64,000 bases of DNA from SABY01 sp964593705 (GCA_964593705.1 CAZQIV010000003.1:51872-115871); one strand, 5' to 3'; positions 8,962-16,972 are shown, counted from the stretch's first letter. Numbers and translations: made by a program. Notes: generated from the sequence alone by a model not told the origin.

Positions 8962-9251
8962 TCCAAATCCCAGGAGTTTACGCTCCCTTCTCCGCCAGTT
9001 GGCGGAAAGGGCCGGGGATGGGGTTTGAAGTGTAGTTTTTAGCATTGAGCTTCACTTTAAAACACTAAAGGTGCAAAGCACCGAAATATTCTTTGCTTCA
9101 TCGATAAAAAAATCCATCCCGACCTTCGGCATTTTCCTACCAGCCGGGATGAGTTATTGGATATTTACCCCAACAAATCAAAAGCATTGATTGGGGAAAG
9201 AAGCATAGGTCTGTTCACCTGACCGAAATCCATCGGTGTCGTTTGAGTTAT

Positions 9252-9364
9252 GGGCAGGCATGGCCAGGCGGAAGCCGATGTTGTTGTTACTGTTAGTCGG
9301 GTTGTTGTTGTTGCGGTTCGACACCCGGCAGTTCGTAGCGTTGTTGTTCCAGCTTCCGCCACGT
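9252..9364 (-). other. DGR template repeat (TR), copy 2
   Basis: Base-for-base the same as TR copy 1, including all adenines and the flanking gtttgagttat. Either copy could be the functional donor for the single variable repeat. Confidence 0.93.
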
Positions 9365-9367
9365 TTA

Positions 9368-9408
9368 CCCTGTGAAATAAAACAGGATTTTATCCTGATT
9401 TCACAGGG
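9368..9408 (-). other. Hairpin between RT gene and TR, copy 2
   Basis: Identical to the hairpin at 7190-7230: an 11-bp CCCTGTGAAAT/ATTTCACAGGG stem with an inner CAGGAT/ATCCTG stem. Confidence 0.72.
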
Positions 9409-9431
9409 CGAGTGCGGTTGAAGCCCTCAAC

Positions 9432-10427
9432 CTATGTTCTTATTTTTTCTAAGGTTTTAAGCGCATATCCCTTTGAATGGGAATGACCGATAAAACCATA
9501 CAATGCCATCACACTTTGCGAAAATTCCGCTTGACTTATTTCCCCCTCTTCTACCTCCCATATTTTTGTTTTCAATTTTTGTTCAAAACGCTTTTTACTC
9601 CGTTGGCTGAGTCGAGTTTTATCGGGGAATATCCTAAACCCGAGAAACGTAAGCCCGTGTTCTACTTTATTAATGATTGGGGGTTTAAGCTGCAGTTGTA
9701 AATTTTGATTAATAAATGTTGTAAATCGTTCACCTGCATCCAAAAGCTCATCACGCGAATTGCCCCACAAAACCATGTCGTCCATGTAGCGCACGTAGCC
9801 TTTTAAATATAATTTTTCTTTGGCAAAATGATCGGCCAGGGCAAGGTAATGATTGGCAAAATACTGGCTTGTAAGATTCCCTATGGGTACGCCGTAAGCT
9901 CTTTGACTATTATAGCTTTGAATAATTTGATGAAACAAACGCAAAACTTTCTGATCTTTAAACCTCCGATTAAGCAGCATAAAAAGAATATCGTGGTCGA
10001 TGCTATCGAAATATTTCCTGACATCCAGTTTCAAAAACCATCGATGCTGTTTTTGAAAATATTCAGCTTTTGCTTTGGCAGTAAAAGTGCCTTTATTTAA
10101 ACGACAGGCATAGCTATCCGAAATCTGAAACGACTCGAATACCGGATGGCAAACATTCATCAAGGCATGTTGCAGCACACGCTCGCGAAATGAAGAGGCA
10201 CAGATAAGCCGTTCTTTGGGGTCGAATATCTTAAAATAGTGATAATCGCCCACACGCACCTTTTCGTTTAAAAGCTCCTCGCGAAGCATTAGCAGATTTT
10301 TATCCAGATTTTTTGCAAACATCTGCACTTCCGGTTTTGCAAACTTCCCCTTTTGGGCTTTATAATATGCCAGCCTCAAATTATCAGGTTCGGCAATTTT
10401 AAAATAAAGCTTTCCGGCACGAATCAT
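9432..10427 (-). CDS. DGR reverse transcriptase, copy 2
   Basis: Identical in amino-acid sequence to copy 1 (331 aa, D135, SQ-type motif 4, YMDD). Both reading frames are intact, so there is no sign that either copy has decayed. The perfect identity implies a very recent duplication, gene conversion or an assembly duplication. The distinct sequences outside the two repeats argue against a simple artefact. It overlaps the HRDC copy 2 gene by 4 bp (ATGA). Confidence 0.93.
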   Translation of the reverse strand: MIRAGKLYFKIAEPDNLRLAYYKAQKGKFAKPEVQMFAKNLDKNLLMLREELLNEKVRVGDYHYFKIFDPKERLICASSFRERVLQHALMNVCHPVFESFQISDSYACRLNKGTFTAKAKAEYFQKQHRWFLKLDVRKYFDSIDHDILFMLLNRRFKDQKVLRLFHQIIQSYNSQRAYGVPIGNLTSQYFANHYLALADHFAKEKLYLKGYVRYMDDMVLWGNSRDELLDAGERFTTFINQNLQLQLKPPIINKVEHGLTFLGFRIFPDKTRLSQRSKKRFEQKLKTKIWEVEEGEISQAEFSQSVMALYGFIGHSHSKGYALKTLEKIRT

Positions 10428-10912
10428 TTGGGCTCATTTAGAAGCGGGTTTACAATTCCTTTTTTACTATTATCGGAATAAAATGCCACGAGGCGTTTTC
10501 CGAAACGTTCTGCCTTTTTATGGCCAATCCCGTTTACGGTGGTCAGGCTATTTTCGTTAATTTCGGGCAGGCGGGCCACATTGGCCAGTTCTTCGTTGGT
10601 AAACACGGCGTAAACCGGTAAGCCATCTTCGGCGGCAATGGCTTTTCTACCTTCGCGCAGGCAGCTATATTTCGTAAAAGTTTCCTCATCCAACACTTCA
10701 CGGTAGTCGATACGATCGTTTTGTTTCTTTTCCTGTTGCAACGATTTTGGCGAATCGAGGTATTTTACTGAGAAATGCCAGGCTACTCCGTTGTTGTTAT
10801 TCGCCAATTGGTGCCATACCTCTAACACACGGTGGCTACGCAAAAATTTATTCAGTTCTTCACCAGCATTTTCGATGTCGTTTACCGGAATATTAAAAAA
10901 TTTGAATTGCAT
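10424..10912 (-). CDS. HRDC-domain DGR accessory protein, copy 2
   Basis: Identical to the copy 1 product (162 aa, HRDC domain at about 77-146). It is the first gene of the cassette nearest the target and lies directly downstream of the REP-like array and the transposase gene on the same strand. Read-through from that side could therefore express it. Its leader differs from copy 1 from the base before the ATG. Confidence 0.87.
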   Translation of the reverse strand: MQFKFFNIPVNDIENAGEELNKFLRSHRVLEVWHQLANNNNGVAWHFSVKYLDSPKSLQQEKKQNDRIDYREVLDEETFTKYSCLREGRKAIAAEDGLPVYAVFTNEELANVARLPEINENSLTTVNGIGHKKAERFGKRLVAFYSDNSKKGIVNPLLNEPK

Positions 10913-10927
10913 AATTTTTAATATTTT

Positions 10928-11106
10928 AGAAGGGCGTAAACGCCCTCGTACTATTTTTTCATTTTAATTTTAATCCCCGGGCTAAAGCCCGGGGCTATGG
11001 AATTATGGCCCAGCTGTTCATAGCCCGACCGTTCACGGTTTCATAGCCCAGCCGTTCATGGTTTCATAGCCCAGCCGTTCACGACTGGGACTTAAAAACG
11101 CCCTCC
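10928..11106. repeat. REP-like palindrome array, transposase 3' side
   Basis: Contains agggcgtaaacgccct, taatccccgggctaaagcccgggg, and four successive forms of the motif catagcccagccgttcacgg. It closely matches the array at 11612-11826 on the other side of the transposase gene. This is the arrangement expected of REP sequences mobilised by a RAYT. Confidence 0.85.
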
Positions 11107-11135
11107 CAAAAAAAATCATGAGGGTGTTTACACCC

Positions 11136-11597
11136 TTATTTTCCTGCAAAATTTCCATTGTCAAAATCAATATCATTGGCAATAAGAAATTTTCTGATCT
11201 CTTCTGCAAACGAAAATTTTTGATGATGTGTTTGCTGATTGAAGATATAATTCCTGACAGTGTGTATCTGACTGTGTGAAACTGAAAAAACGCTGAAGCC
11301 CTCTTGCCATGCAAACTTTTGTGTAATAAAATCGTGACTGTTGATCCAGTGTGAAGATTCTCCCTTGATTTGGTTGGCAACTTTTGATGCGCTCATTATC
11401 GGTTTTTGACCGACCAGCAAATGGAAATGGTCGGAAATGCCATTGGCAGTATCCACATAAATATCTCCGCCTGTGGGATATTTTTCTTTAAAATGCCCAA
11501 TGAGTTGGGGGATGAGGGTTTTGCTGATGATGTGTTCGCGATTTTTTGTTGACCAGATGTAGTGCATCCAAATTTTTGAATAAGTGTGAGCCATCAT
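11136..11597 (-). CDS. REP-associated tyrosine transposase (Y1/HUH)
   Basis: A 153-aa IS200-like Y1 transposase. The HUH metal motif is HFH at 57-59 in SDHFHLLV. The likely catalytic tyrosine is Y117 in VRNYIFNQQTHHQKFSF, followed by the conserved FAEE end. Such enzymes (RAYT/TnpA-REP) nick and rejoin single-stranded DNA at hairpins. Paired arrays of near-identical REP-like palindromes flank it, which is the RAYT hallmark rather than that of a typical IS200 insertion. It stands between the DGR target and the RT cassettes on the same strand. Two possible ATG starts lie side by side (11597 and 11594). Confidence 0.9.
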   Translation of the reverse strand: MMAHTYSKIWMHYIWSTKNREHIISKTLIPQLIGHFKEKYPTGGDIYVDTANGISDHFHLLVGQKPIMSASKVANQIKGESSHWINSHDFITQKFAWQEGFSVFSVSHSQIHTVRNYIFNQQTHHQKFSFAEEIRKFLIANDIDFDNGNFAGK

Positions 11598-11611
11598 AAA
11601 TTGTTTTTAAA

Positions 11612-11826
11612 AGGGCGTAAACGCCCTCGTATTATTTGTTCATTTTAATTTTAATCCCCGGGCTGAAGCCCGGGGCTATGGAATTATAGCCCAGCTGTTC
11701 ATAGCCCAGCCGTTTACGCTTTCATAGCCCAACCGTTTATGGATTCATAGCCCAGCCGTTCACGGCTGGGATTGAAATGCACGCACCCCATACCTGCAGG
11801 GCGTTTACGCCCTTTCACCCTTGTAG
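11612..11826. repeat. REP-like palindrome array, transposase 5' side
   Basis: Contains aagggcgtaaacgccct, taatccccgggctgaagcccgggg, and repeated catagcccagccgtttacgc-type units, then gcagggcgtttacgccct in reverse orientation at the far end. It shares most of its sequence with 10928-11106. A single member of the ccccggg unit lies far away at 23922-23953. Confidence 0.85.
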
Positions 11827-11900
11827 GGTTTGCCCCACGAAATTGTCTTGTTACGCTCCATTCCATTTCGCTCCACTTGCCAATTTCGGGGGGCAAACCT

Positions 11901-11944
11901 GCCTGCCTGCATAACTCAAACCAGGGGTGAACTATTGGGCAGGC
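11901..11944. repeat. Inverted copy of TR 3' flank behind the variable repeat
   Basis: GCCTGCC (11901-11907) pairs with GGCAGGC (11938-11944), the last bases of the variable repeat. Positions 11901-11921 equal the minus-strand TR 3' end plus flank (7063-7081 complement) except for a 2-nt TG insertion. The VR end can therefore form a hairpin with an inverted copy of the template's end. Confidence 0.7.
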
Positions 11945-14367
11945 ATGGCCAGGCGGAAGCCGACGCCGTAGTCACTGCCAGTCGGGGAGTAGCCGTAGCG
12001 GTACGACACCCGGCAGCCCGTAGCGCTGTTGCCCCAGCTCCCGCCACGTATCAAGCGGTAGGAGCCCGAAATAGGTCCCGTTGGATTATTACTTCCGGTA
12101 GGAAAGGTATTGCCCCACCAATCACCGCACCATTCCCACACATTTCCACTCATGTCACAAAGGCCAATTTCGTTAGCGATTTTTGTGCCCACCGGGTGGG
12201 TTTTGCTGCTACTGTTAGCGGAATACCAAGCATAGTTGATAAGCTGGTTTTCTATGTCGGTGCCAGCCCATTGGTCAAAATAGCTAGCACCATTATACCA
12301 GGCCTGCTTGCCTCCACGGGCAGCCACTTCCCACTCGGCCTCGGTGGGCAAGCGGCCTCCGGCCCAAAGACAAAAGGCATTGGCTCCATACCAGGTAATT
12401 TCTATTGCCGGGCAGGTTTCGGTGGGGGCATAAGTGCTAGCACCAAAGTAAAAAGCTGTGCCGTTATGGTCTATCGCGCAATCGCTATCGTCCATATCAA
12501 TGTATTCCACAGTACCAAACTCGGGGTCGTTAAAGCTGCCATTGGCATTGCAGCCAATATCGTTCAAAAAATAAATGTATTGGGCATTGGTAATTTCGTG
12601 TTTGCTCATGCTAAAGTTATCGAGGAACACATTTACGTTTGGGTCGCCCAGGGGGAAGCCAAAAAGTTCACAATCCACTTCTACCATTTCAATGCCGGGA
12701 GGCAGGCCTGTGGCAAAACTTATGTTTACATTGTCGCTGGCATTGCAGCCGTTTTCCCCGGTAAGGGTCCATTTAAGGGTGTATAGGTTTCCGGCTACCC
12801 CGCTAAACTGGCTTGTGGGGCTGCCGGGTTGTGCAATGCTGCCCCCGGTGCCACTTTCAATGTTCCACAGGCCGCTGCCTCCGGCAGGAGGCTCGTTGCC
12901 TTGCAGGGTGGTGCTGGTGCCGGACACATCAATCTGGTAAGGGCCGGCATCGGCTTCGGGCAGGGGGAGGTAGGTAATTTTAACAAAATCTTCGGTATAA
13001 ACCAGGCATGGAGCAATTGGGGCGGCCTGTATTTTTAAATCAGTAAATCCCTGCATGTAATACTCTAAAGGTGTGGGGTAATAAATGGTAGCTGGCTGAT
13101 TTTCATCTTCAAACTCTCCCATACCGTTTATTGCAACCCAGATTATTACACTATAGTTCATTGCATTTGCATTGAGTTGTACTATTTCATTCTGGCAAAT
13201 TGTTTGGTCGGGGCCGGCATTAACGGATGGTTCCTGAACTATCGTAAGGACCATTTCGTCCTGCCCTTCAAAGGGTGGGCATGGTTCAGCAGTAAAGCCG
13301 GTAATGGTGAGTATCGCATTCATGTTGGCAATGTCTGCCGGCCCCGGTGTATAAAACGGGTTTTCTGTGGTGGGGTTGCTGAAATTGCCATCGCCGCCGG
13401 TAGTCCATAACACTTCGTAAACACCCGGGCCACCGGTGGCACCTTCAATCTGGTAGCCATCAATGCCACAAATTTCGGCATCTTCACCGGCCCACGGCAT
13501 GGGAGGCTCGCACATTATGGTAGAGAAACTCCACACCGGACCTATTGTGGCATTGTAATGATTATCTGTAGCTTTTATCTGCCAATAATAGGTTTGCCCA
13601 AAATCGAGTTCGCCAACAGGATATGTTTTATTGAAAATGGGAGCTTGATAGAGGGGTGGTGGCTCATACAGCCCAAAATACAGTTCGTACATCATCACGT
13701 CATTTTCAGGGTCTGTGCAATCCCATTCAAGCACCACATCAAAATCCACATCGGTAGCGCCGTCAGGAGGAAAAAGGGCCATTGGCAAATCCGGGGGCAT
13801 GTTTACCACAAGGGTGCCGCAGGTTTCGTACCATTCGTAGCCACTATAATAGTTAAGGCAGTTGGTGGAACTGTTGTAAATCTGCATGCCCTCGGGTGGA
13901 TTTTGCAAAGCGTTTCGCTCCTGCGTTGTCATGGTGAGGATGCCTCCGGTAGTGCCGGAGTAATTGGCGTAAGGCACGCTCAAAAACTGGGTTGTGCCCA
14001 TAATCTGGAAGTTTTTACTGCCCTCAAGGTCGATGGCAGTTTGCAGGTAGTGGCTGTTTTTGCCCCAGGCAATGGTGGCAAAATCACCGTTTTGCACCTG
14101 CCCCTGCCCTAGCACCAGATTAACCAGCCCAAAGGCGTTGGTGGTAGCTTCGTGGGTTTCGCCGTAAACCACTTCACCATCGGGTGCACCGGAGCGGATG
14201 GTCATTTGCAGGGAGAGTTCCGTATCGGGCAGGATGTTGCCATCGCCATCACGGATTACAGTTTGGTAATTGATGCCTTGCGGCCCGCCTATCGGCGAGG
14301 CTGGGGCTTGAGCCAGGGTAGCGAGGCTCATAAGGATTGCTGCGATAAAAATTGTAATTTGTTTCAT
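11932..14367 (-). CDS. DGR target: secreted multidomain protein with C-type-lectin-fold FGE domain
   Basis: An 811-aa exported protein with a signal peptide at about 1-20. Next comes a domain common at the N-terminus of Bacteroidota surface proteins (about 25-185). A fibronectin-III-like domain follows (about 190-285), then PKD/Ig-like segments rich in paired cysteines (about 285-555). The C-terminal formylglycine-generating-enzyme/sulfatase-modifying domain (about 560-811) includes GGRLPTEAEWEVAARGG, GNVWEW (741-746) and RGGSW (774-778). That fold is of the C-type lectin kind used by DGR targets. Residues 774-811 are encoded by the variable repeat. It probably displays a diversified ligand-binding surface; the ligand is unknown. 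No T9SS sorting domain is present. Confidence 0.92.
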   Translation of the reverse strand: MKQITIFIAAILMSLATLAQAPASPIGGPQGINYQTVIRDGDGNILPDTELSLQMTIRSGAPDGEVVYGETHEATTNAFGLVNLVLGQGQVQNGDFATIAWGKNSHYLQTAIDLEGSKNFQIMGTTQFLSVPYANYSGTTGGILTMTTQERNALQNPPEGMQIYNSSTNCLNYYSGYEWYETCGTLVVNMPPDLPMALFPPDGATDVDFDVVLEWDCTDPENDVMMYELYFGLYEPPPLYQAPIFNKTYPVGELDFGQTYYWQIKATDNHYNATIGPVWSFSTIMCEPPMPWAGEDAEICGIDGYQIEGATGGPGVYEVLWTTGGDGNFSNPTTENPFYTPGPADIANMNAILTITGFTAEPCPPFEGQDEMVLTIVQEPSVNAGPDQTICQNEIVQLNANAMNYSVIIWVAINGMGEFEDENQPATIYYPTPLEYYMQGFTDLKIQAAPIAPCLVYTEDFVKITYLPLPEADAGPYQIDVSGTSTTLQGNEPPAGGSGLWNIESGTGGSIAQPGSPTSQFSGVAGNLYTLKWTLTGENGCNASDNVNISFATGLPPGIEMVEVDCELFGFPLGDPNVNVFLDNFSMSKHEITNAQYIYFLNDIGCNANGSFNDPEFGTVEYIDMDDSDCAIDHNGTAFYFGASTYAPTETCPAIEITWYGANAFCLWAGGRLPTEAEWEVAARGGKQAWYNGASYFDQWAGTDIENQLINYAWYSANSSSKTHPVGTKIANEIGLCDMSGNVWEWCGDWWGNTFPTGSNNPTGPISGSYRLIRGGSWGNSATGCRVSYRYGYSPTGSDYGVGFRLAMPAQ
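11937..12049 (-). other. DGR variable repeat (VR)
   Basis: A 113-bp repeat at the extreme 3' end of the target gene. Compared with the TR, 20 positions differ and every one is an adenine in the template on the coding strand (14 to G, 5 to T, 1 to C). Of the 34 template adenines, 14 are unchanged; no other base changed. Template AAC codons became Gly, Ser, Tyr, Asp or stayed Asn. The unmutated last stretch (GGCTTCCGCCTGGCC onward) is the likely initiation-of-mutagenic-homing region. Confidence 0.95.
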
Positions 14368-14550
14368 AAGATTAAAAGTTTTTGTTAATAAAGAGTTGAT
14401 TGATAATTTGTAATCGTTTAATGTTTTCTTGTTAAGCGGCAGATTACCGGTGTGCCTGCCTCGCCCGGCCCGCTTCGCCGGAGCTACAGCGAGGCGAGCA
14501 AGGAGGACTGCACCTGCATTTTCCAGCGGGTGGTGCTATATTTTTTTCAG
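14368..14550. other. Upstream region of the DGR target
   Basis: An A/T-rich leader (14368-14430), then a GC-rich block at 14450-14510 containing cgcttcgccggagctacagc and gaggcgagcaagg, a motif shared with the repeat at 44630-44665. No gene is seen. The promoter of the target gene must lie here, but no convincing Bacteroidota TAnnTTTG box was fixed. Confidence 0.45.
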
Positions 14551-14608
14551 GCTTTCCGGGTGAGGACATTAAAGTCGTTAACGACTTTAATGTCCTCGGG
14601 CGGAAAGC
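14551..14608. repeat. Near-perfect palindrome, right side of DGR locus
   Basis: GAGGACATTAAAGTCGTT (14562-14579) pairs perfectly with 14580-14597, and GCTTTCCG/CGGAAAGC extend it after a 3-nt internal loop. It shares its core with the palindrome at 6569-6620 and interrupts the PIN toxin gene. Confidence 0.88.
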
Positions 14609-14790
14609 TTGCCCAAGCCAACGCACTTTTCTCCCCAATGGTTTCTCAACGCTATCGATTGTATCTCACCCAACGAAACCACCGGCTTATTGGGATAAGA
14701 TAAGGGGTTAAATTGTTTATCGATTTTTTCTGATAATGGATTATTTCGCAAATAAATCAGCAAAATATTTGTATCAAGCAGGTAAGTCAT
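14609..14790 (-). pseudogene. Truncated PIN-domain toxin (VapC-like)
   Basis: The reading frame opens with MTYLLDTNILLIYLRNN, where D6 is the first catalytic acid of PIN ribonucleases, and continues for about 60 residues (VVSLGEIQSIALRNHWGEK). It then runs into the palindrome at 14551-14608. A full VapC is about 130 aa with three or four acidic residues, so more than half is missing. It starts 1 bp after the stop of its partner gene, the usual toxin-antitoxin spacing. It is probably inactive. Confidence 0.75.
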
Positions 14791-14791
14791 A

Positions 14792-15244
14792 TTATATGGT
14801 TTTGAGCAGGTCAATCAAAGGTTCCTGAATATCGAGTTCGTTGATCAGTTTATCAAAATCAGCACGGTTGATTCCAGAAAAGTTTTGTTCTTCTACCATT
14901 TCATCCACACTGATAGTTGCTCTCAGGGGCTTAATTACAGAATCTCCGGCATTAAGATTTTCGATCATTCTATTCAAATTATCCTCAATTTGTCGCAATA
15001 GCAATTTATCTTTTACATGTCCAATTTTAGTAATAATCCTCCTCTTTCGTTTTTCTGTGTCCATATCAGGCTTTCGATGATCTGAAACCAGATATTTCTC
15101 CAAGGGCTCATACAGGATATTATCTGCCTTCTTGTTTAACTCTTTTTTAATTATTTCAAGAAGCTCAGAAAAAAACAGTTTTTCATCTTTAATCCCAAAT
15201 TTTTCAATTTCCTCATCTGAGATGGTGATGCTTAAATTTTTCAT
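14792..15244 (-). CDS. Probable antitoxin-like partner of PIN toxin
   Basis: A 150-aa, highly charged, mostly helical protein. The middle (about 52-100) is basic and coiled. The C-terminal third (about 103-150, IKPLRATISVDEMVEEQNFSG) is acidic and resembles the toxin-binding tail of antitoxins paired with PIN proteins. I do not recognise a DNA-binding fold. Its location directly upstream of the vapC remnant is the main basis for the call. If the toxin is dead, this gene is an orphan. Confidence 0.55.
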   Translation of the reverse strand: MKNLSITISDEEIEKFGIKDEKLFFSELLEIIKKELNKKADNILYEPLEKYLVSDHRKPDMDTEKRKRRIITKIGHVKDKLLLRQIEDNLNRMIENLNAGDSVIKPLRATISVDEMVEEQNFSGINRADFDKLINELDIQEPLIDLLKTI

Positions 15245-15381
15245 GTCAGTCAGTTTTTAATTAATATTTTAAAATCAGGGTTGTGCCGCAGGCTCGCCTC
15301 GCGAAGATCTATCCCTCCGCTGGAGCGGAGCAGGCTCTGCGGGGCTGCGAACCCAGGGTTGCGGCCTCAAACAAAAGTATT

Positions 15382-16743
15382 CTATTCCACCACCACCTTC
15401 TTCATCCCAACAAAACCATCATCATACAATTTCAAAAAATAAACCCCTTTGGGATTTCCGGATAGATCGATCTGTGAATGCGATGCTCCGAACTGTAACT
15501 CTTTAATGATGCTACCCCTGATATCGGTAATCTGGATTCTAAGATTTTGACTCTTACTGCTGAGGGAAATTTTGAAAACTCCATGCGAAGGATTAGGGTA
15601 AACTTCAAAAGTAATCTCAGGGTTTTCTGAAATCCCCGTTGCTTGCAATTTCAGGCTTTGCACCGCCGAAAGTCCGTGGGCTGCGAAAAATCCCATGTTT
15701 GGCAAAGCAGGGTTAAAACTAACTTCAAGCTCAAATTCCTGATCGGTTTCCGGCCTGTAAACATTGAATTGAAGTGGCTCACCATTTTTAAAACCATCAT
15801 TTTCGGCGGTGATTTCATCATTTGCGAAAGCCGTGATGGCAATAGTGCTGTTTGGATTTGTGATTTCCAAACGCCCGGCACAAACACCTTCTGGGATGAA
15901 AACACCAAGCACATCACCGGGCAGTATTCCTGAATTCAGGAAAGTCGCTGCCGGAAAAGCAATGGCGTGGGATGATGCAGTATAATGCAAATCGTTCCAC
16001 GGGCTATGGTTTACAGGTTTGGAAGCCTGCTTTGTTGTTACGGATGATTTTGAACATTGCGGAAAAGCAATTGTCCCCGCATCTGCAGCAGCAACAACAT
16101 AAGCCTTGCCCGGACTGAGGCTGACCAATGTATTGATGTTGTAGGCCGGCCAGTAAAGATTGGTTCCGGCCACTTCTTTTACAATTTGCAAAGAAGAAAT
16201 CCCTGAAAAGAGACTTCCCACATCCACCGCGCAGTAACTCAACACCGGCACAAGATTCCAGCCTTCGGCCAGTTCAATTTCCGGGTTTTAGATTTTGGCT
16301 CCGGTAATACTCATCTGAAAATCATCTTCGGCCTTGATTTGATAACCGCTGTGATAATCCCAATTGCCGAGGGTGTTGATGCCTTGCCCGGGATAATAAA
16401 CGCCACTCATCGAGGCCATGATGATAAGCTCGTTTTGGTAGGGTGCAAAAATACCATCCACGCCTTTGTGCAAAGGATCGAGGTAGGAGGAAACACCGCT
16501 CCAGCCCATCGGTATATTCAGGATTTGCTGAAGATAAAAGTTGTAGGGCTGCTGAAATCCTTGTGTAAGGATCAGATCACCGTTGTTGAAGGTTTCGATA
16601 ACAGGTTCGCCCAGCGTCCAGCTCAACGAGAGATTGTCGCTCTCGTAATATCCGCCGGCAGTGGCAACGACCTGTTGTGCTTTTGCCTGAAAAAAGCAGG
16701 CTGTAAAAGCAAGTGCGCTAATAAACAGTACTAAATGTTTCAT
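15382..16743 (-). pseudogene. T9SS-sorted secreted protein interrupted by an in-frame TAA
   Basis: One continuous frame of 454 codons is broken only by a TAA at 16288-16290; the sequence reads through as SITGAKI, stop, NPEIELAEGWN. The N-terminal part has a signal peptide ending in FQAKAQ and a Bacteroidota-type TLGEPVIETF segment. The C-terminal ~75 residues are a type IX secretion sorting domain (FEVYPNPSHGVFKI, GVYFLKLYDDG). There is no frameshift, so this is either a recent nonsense mutation or a sequencing error. If real, the truncated 151-aa product would lack the sorting signal. Function unknown; probably an extracellular or adhesive protein. Confidence 0.8.
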
Positions 16744-16884
16744 AAGTTTGGGATTGAAGTGAATATTAAAATTTTAAGGCCTCAAATATATCGAAAATAT
16801 TCAGGGAAACAATAATTCTATGAAGAGTTGAGAAAAAGGACAAAGTTCACAATAATCTCTTCTGGAAGGATTTCGGAAAAGGAT

Positions 16885-16968
16885 AACACCAAAGAAATCC
16901 TGGCCATAGCAGCCGTGGCGGAGAAAGGGCTGAATAAGATTTTTTCGGAATTGGTGAAGGAGCTTTGA
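16885..16968 (+). pseudogene. Remnant of a punA 3' end
   Basis: The last 26 codons of a purine nucleoside phosphorylase: KEILAIAAVAEKGLNKIFSE followed by LVKEL and a TGA. The full gene at 5371-6192 ends KEILAMAAIAEKGLNKIFSE plus LVVCL. The nucleotide match is about 85% over 65 bp and then stops. No start codon or upstream PNP sequence is present. Same strand as punA and 10.7 kb away. A hairpin follows at 16980. It probably marks the far boundary of the inserted island. Confidence 0.85.
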
Positions 16969-16972
16969 ACAC

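Larger units (their letters stand above)
8962..10912 (-). repeat. DGR cassette copy 2 (direct repeat with 6784-8734)
   Basis: The second copy of the 1,951-bp TR-RT-HRDC unit, closer to the target gene. Upstream of its HRDC start lies a REP-like array (10928-11106) rather than the A/T-rich leader of copy 1. Confidence 0.9.

Noticed and set aside
6784..10912. The DGR duplication as a pure assembly artefact
   Set aside because: Left and right flanks of the two copies differ, and a diverged homologous edge lies at the same offset; kept as real but flagged for long-read checks.
10928..11826. IS200/IS605 insertion sequence
   Set aside because: No TnpB and no single left/right ends; the paired REP arrays fit a RAYT locus better.
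11830..12786. 318-codon plus-strand frame opposite the DGR target
   Set aside because: It is the antisense of the conserved FGE domain; the minus-strand frame has signal peptide and domain motifs.
16288..16290. TAA as a recoded or read-through codon
   Set aside because: No recoding signal or structure seen; a nonsense mutation is simpler.
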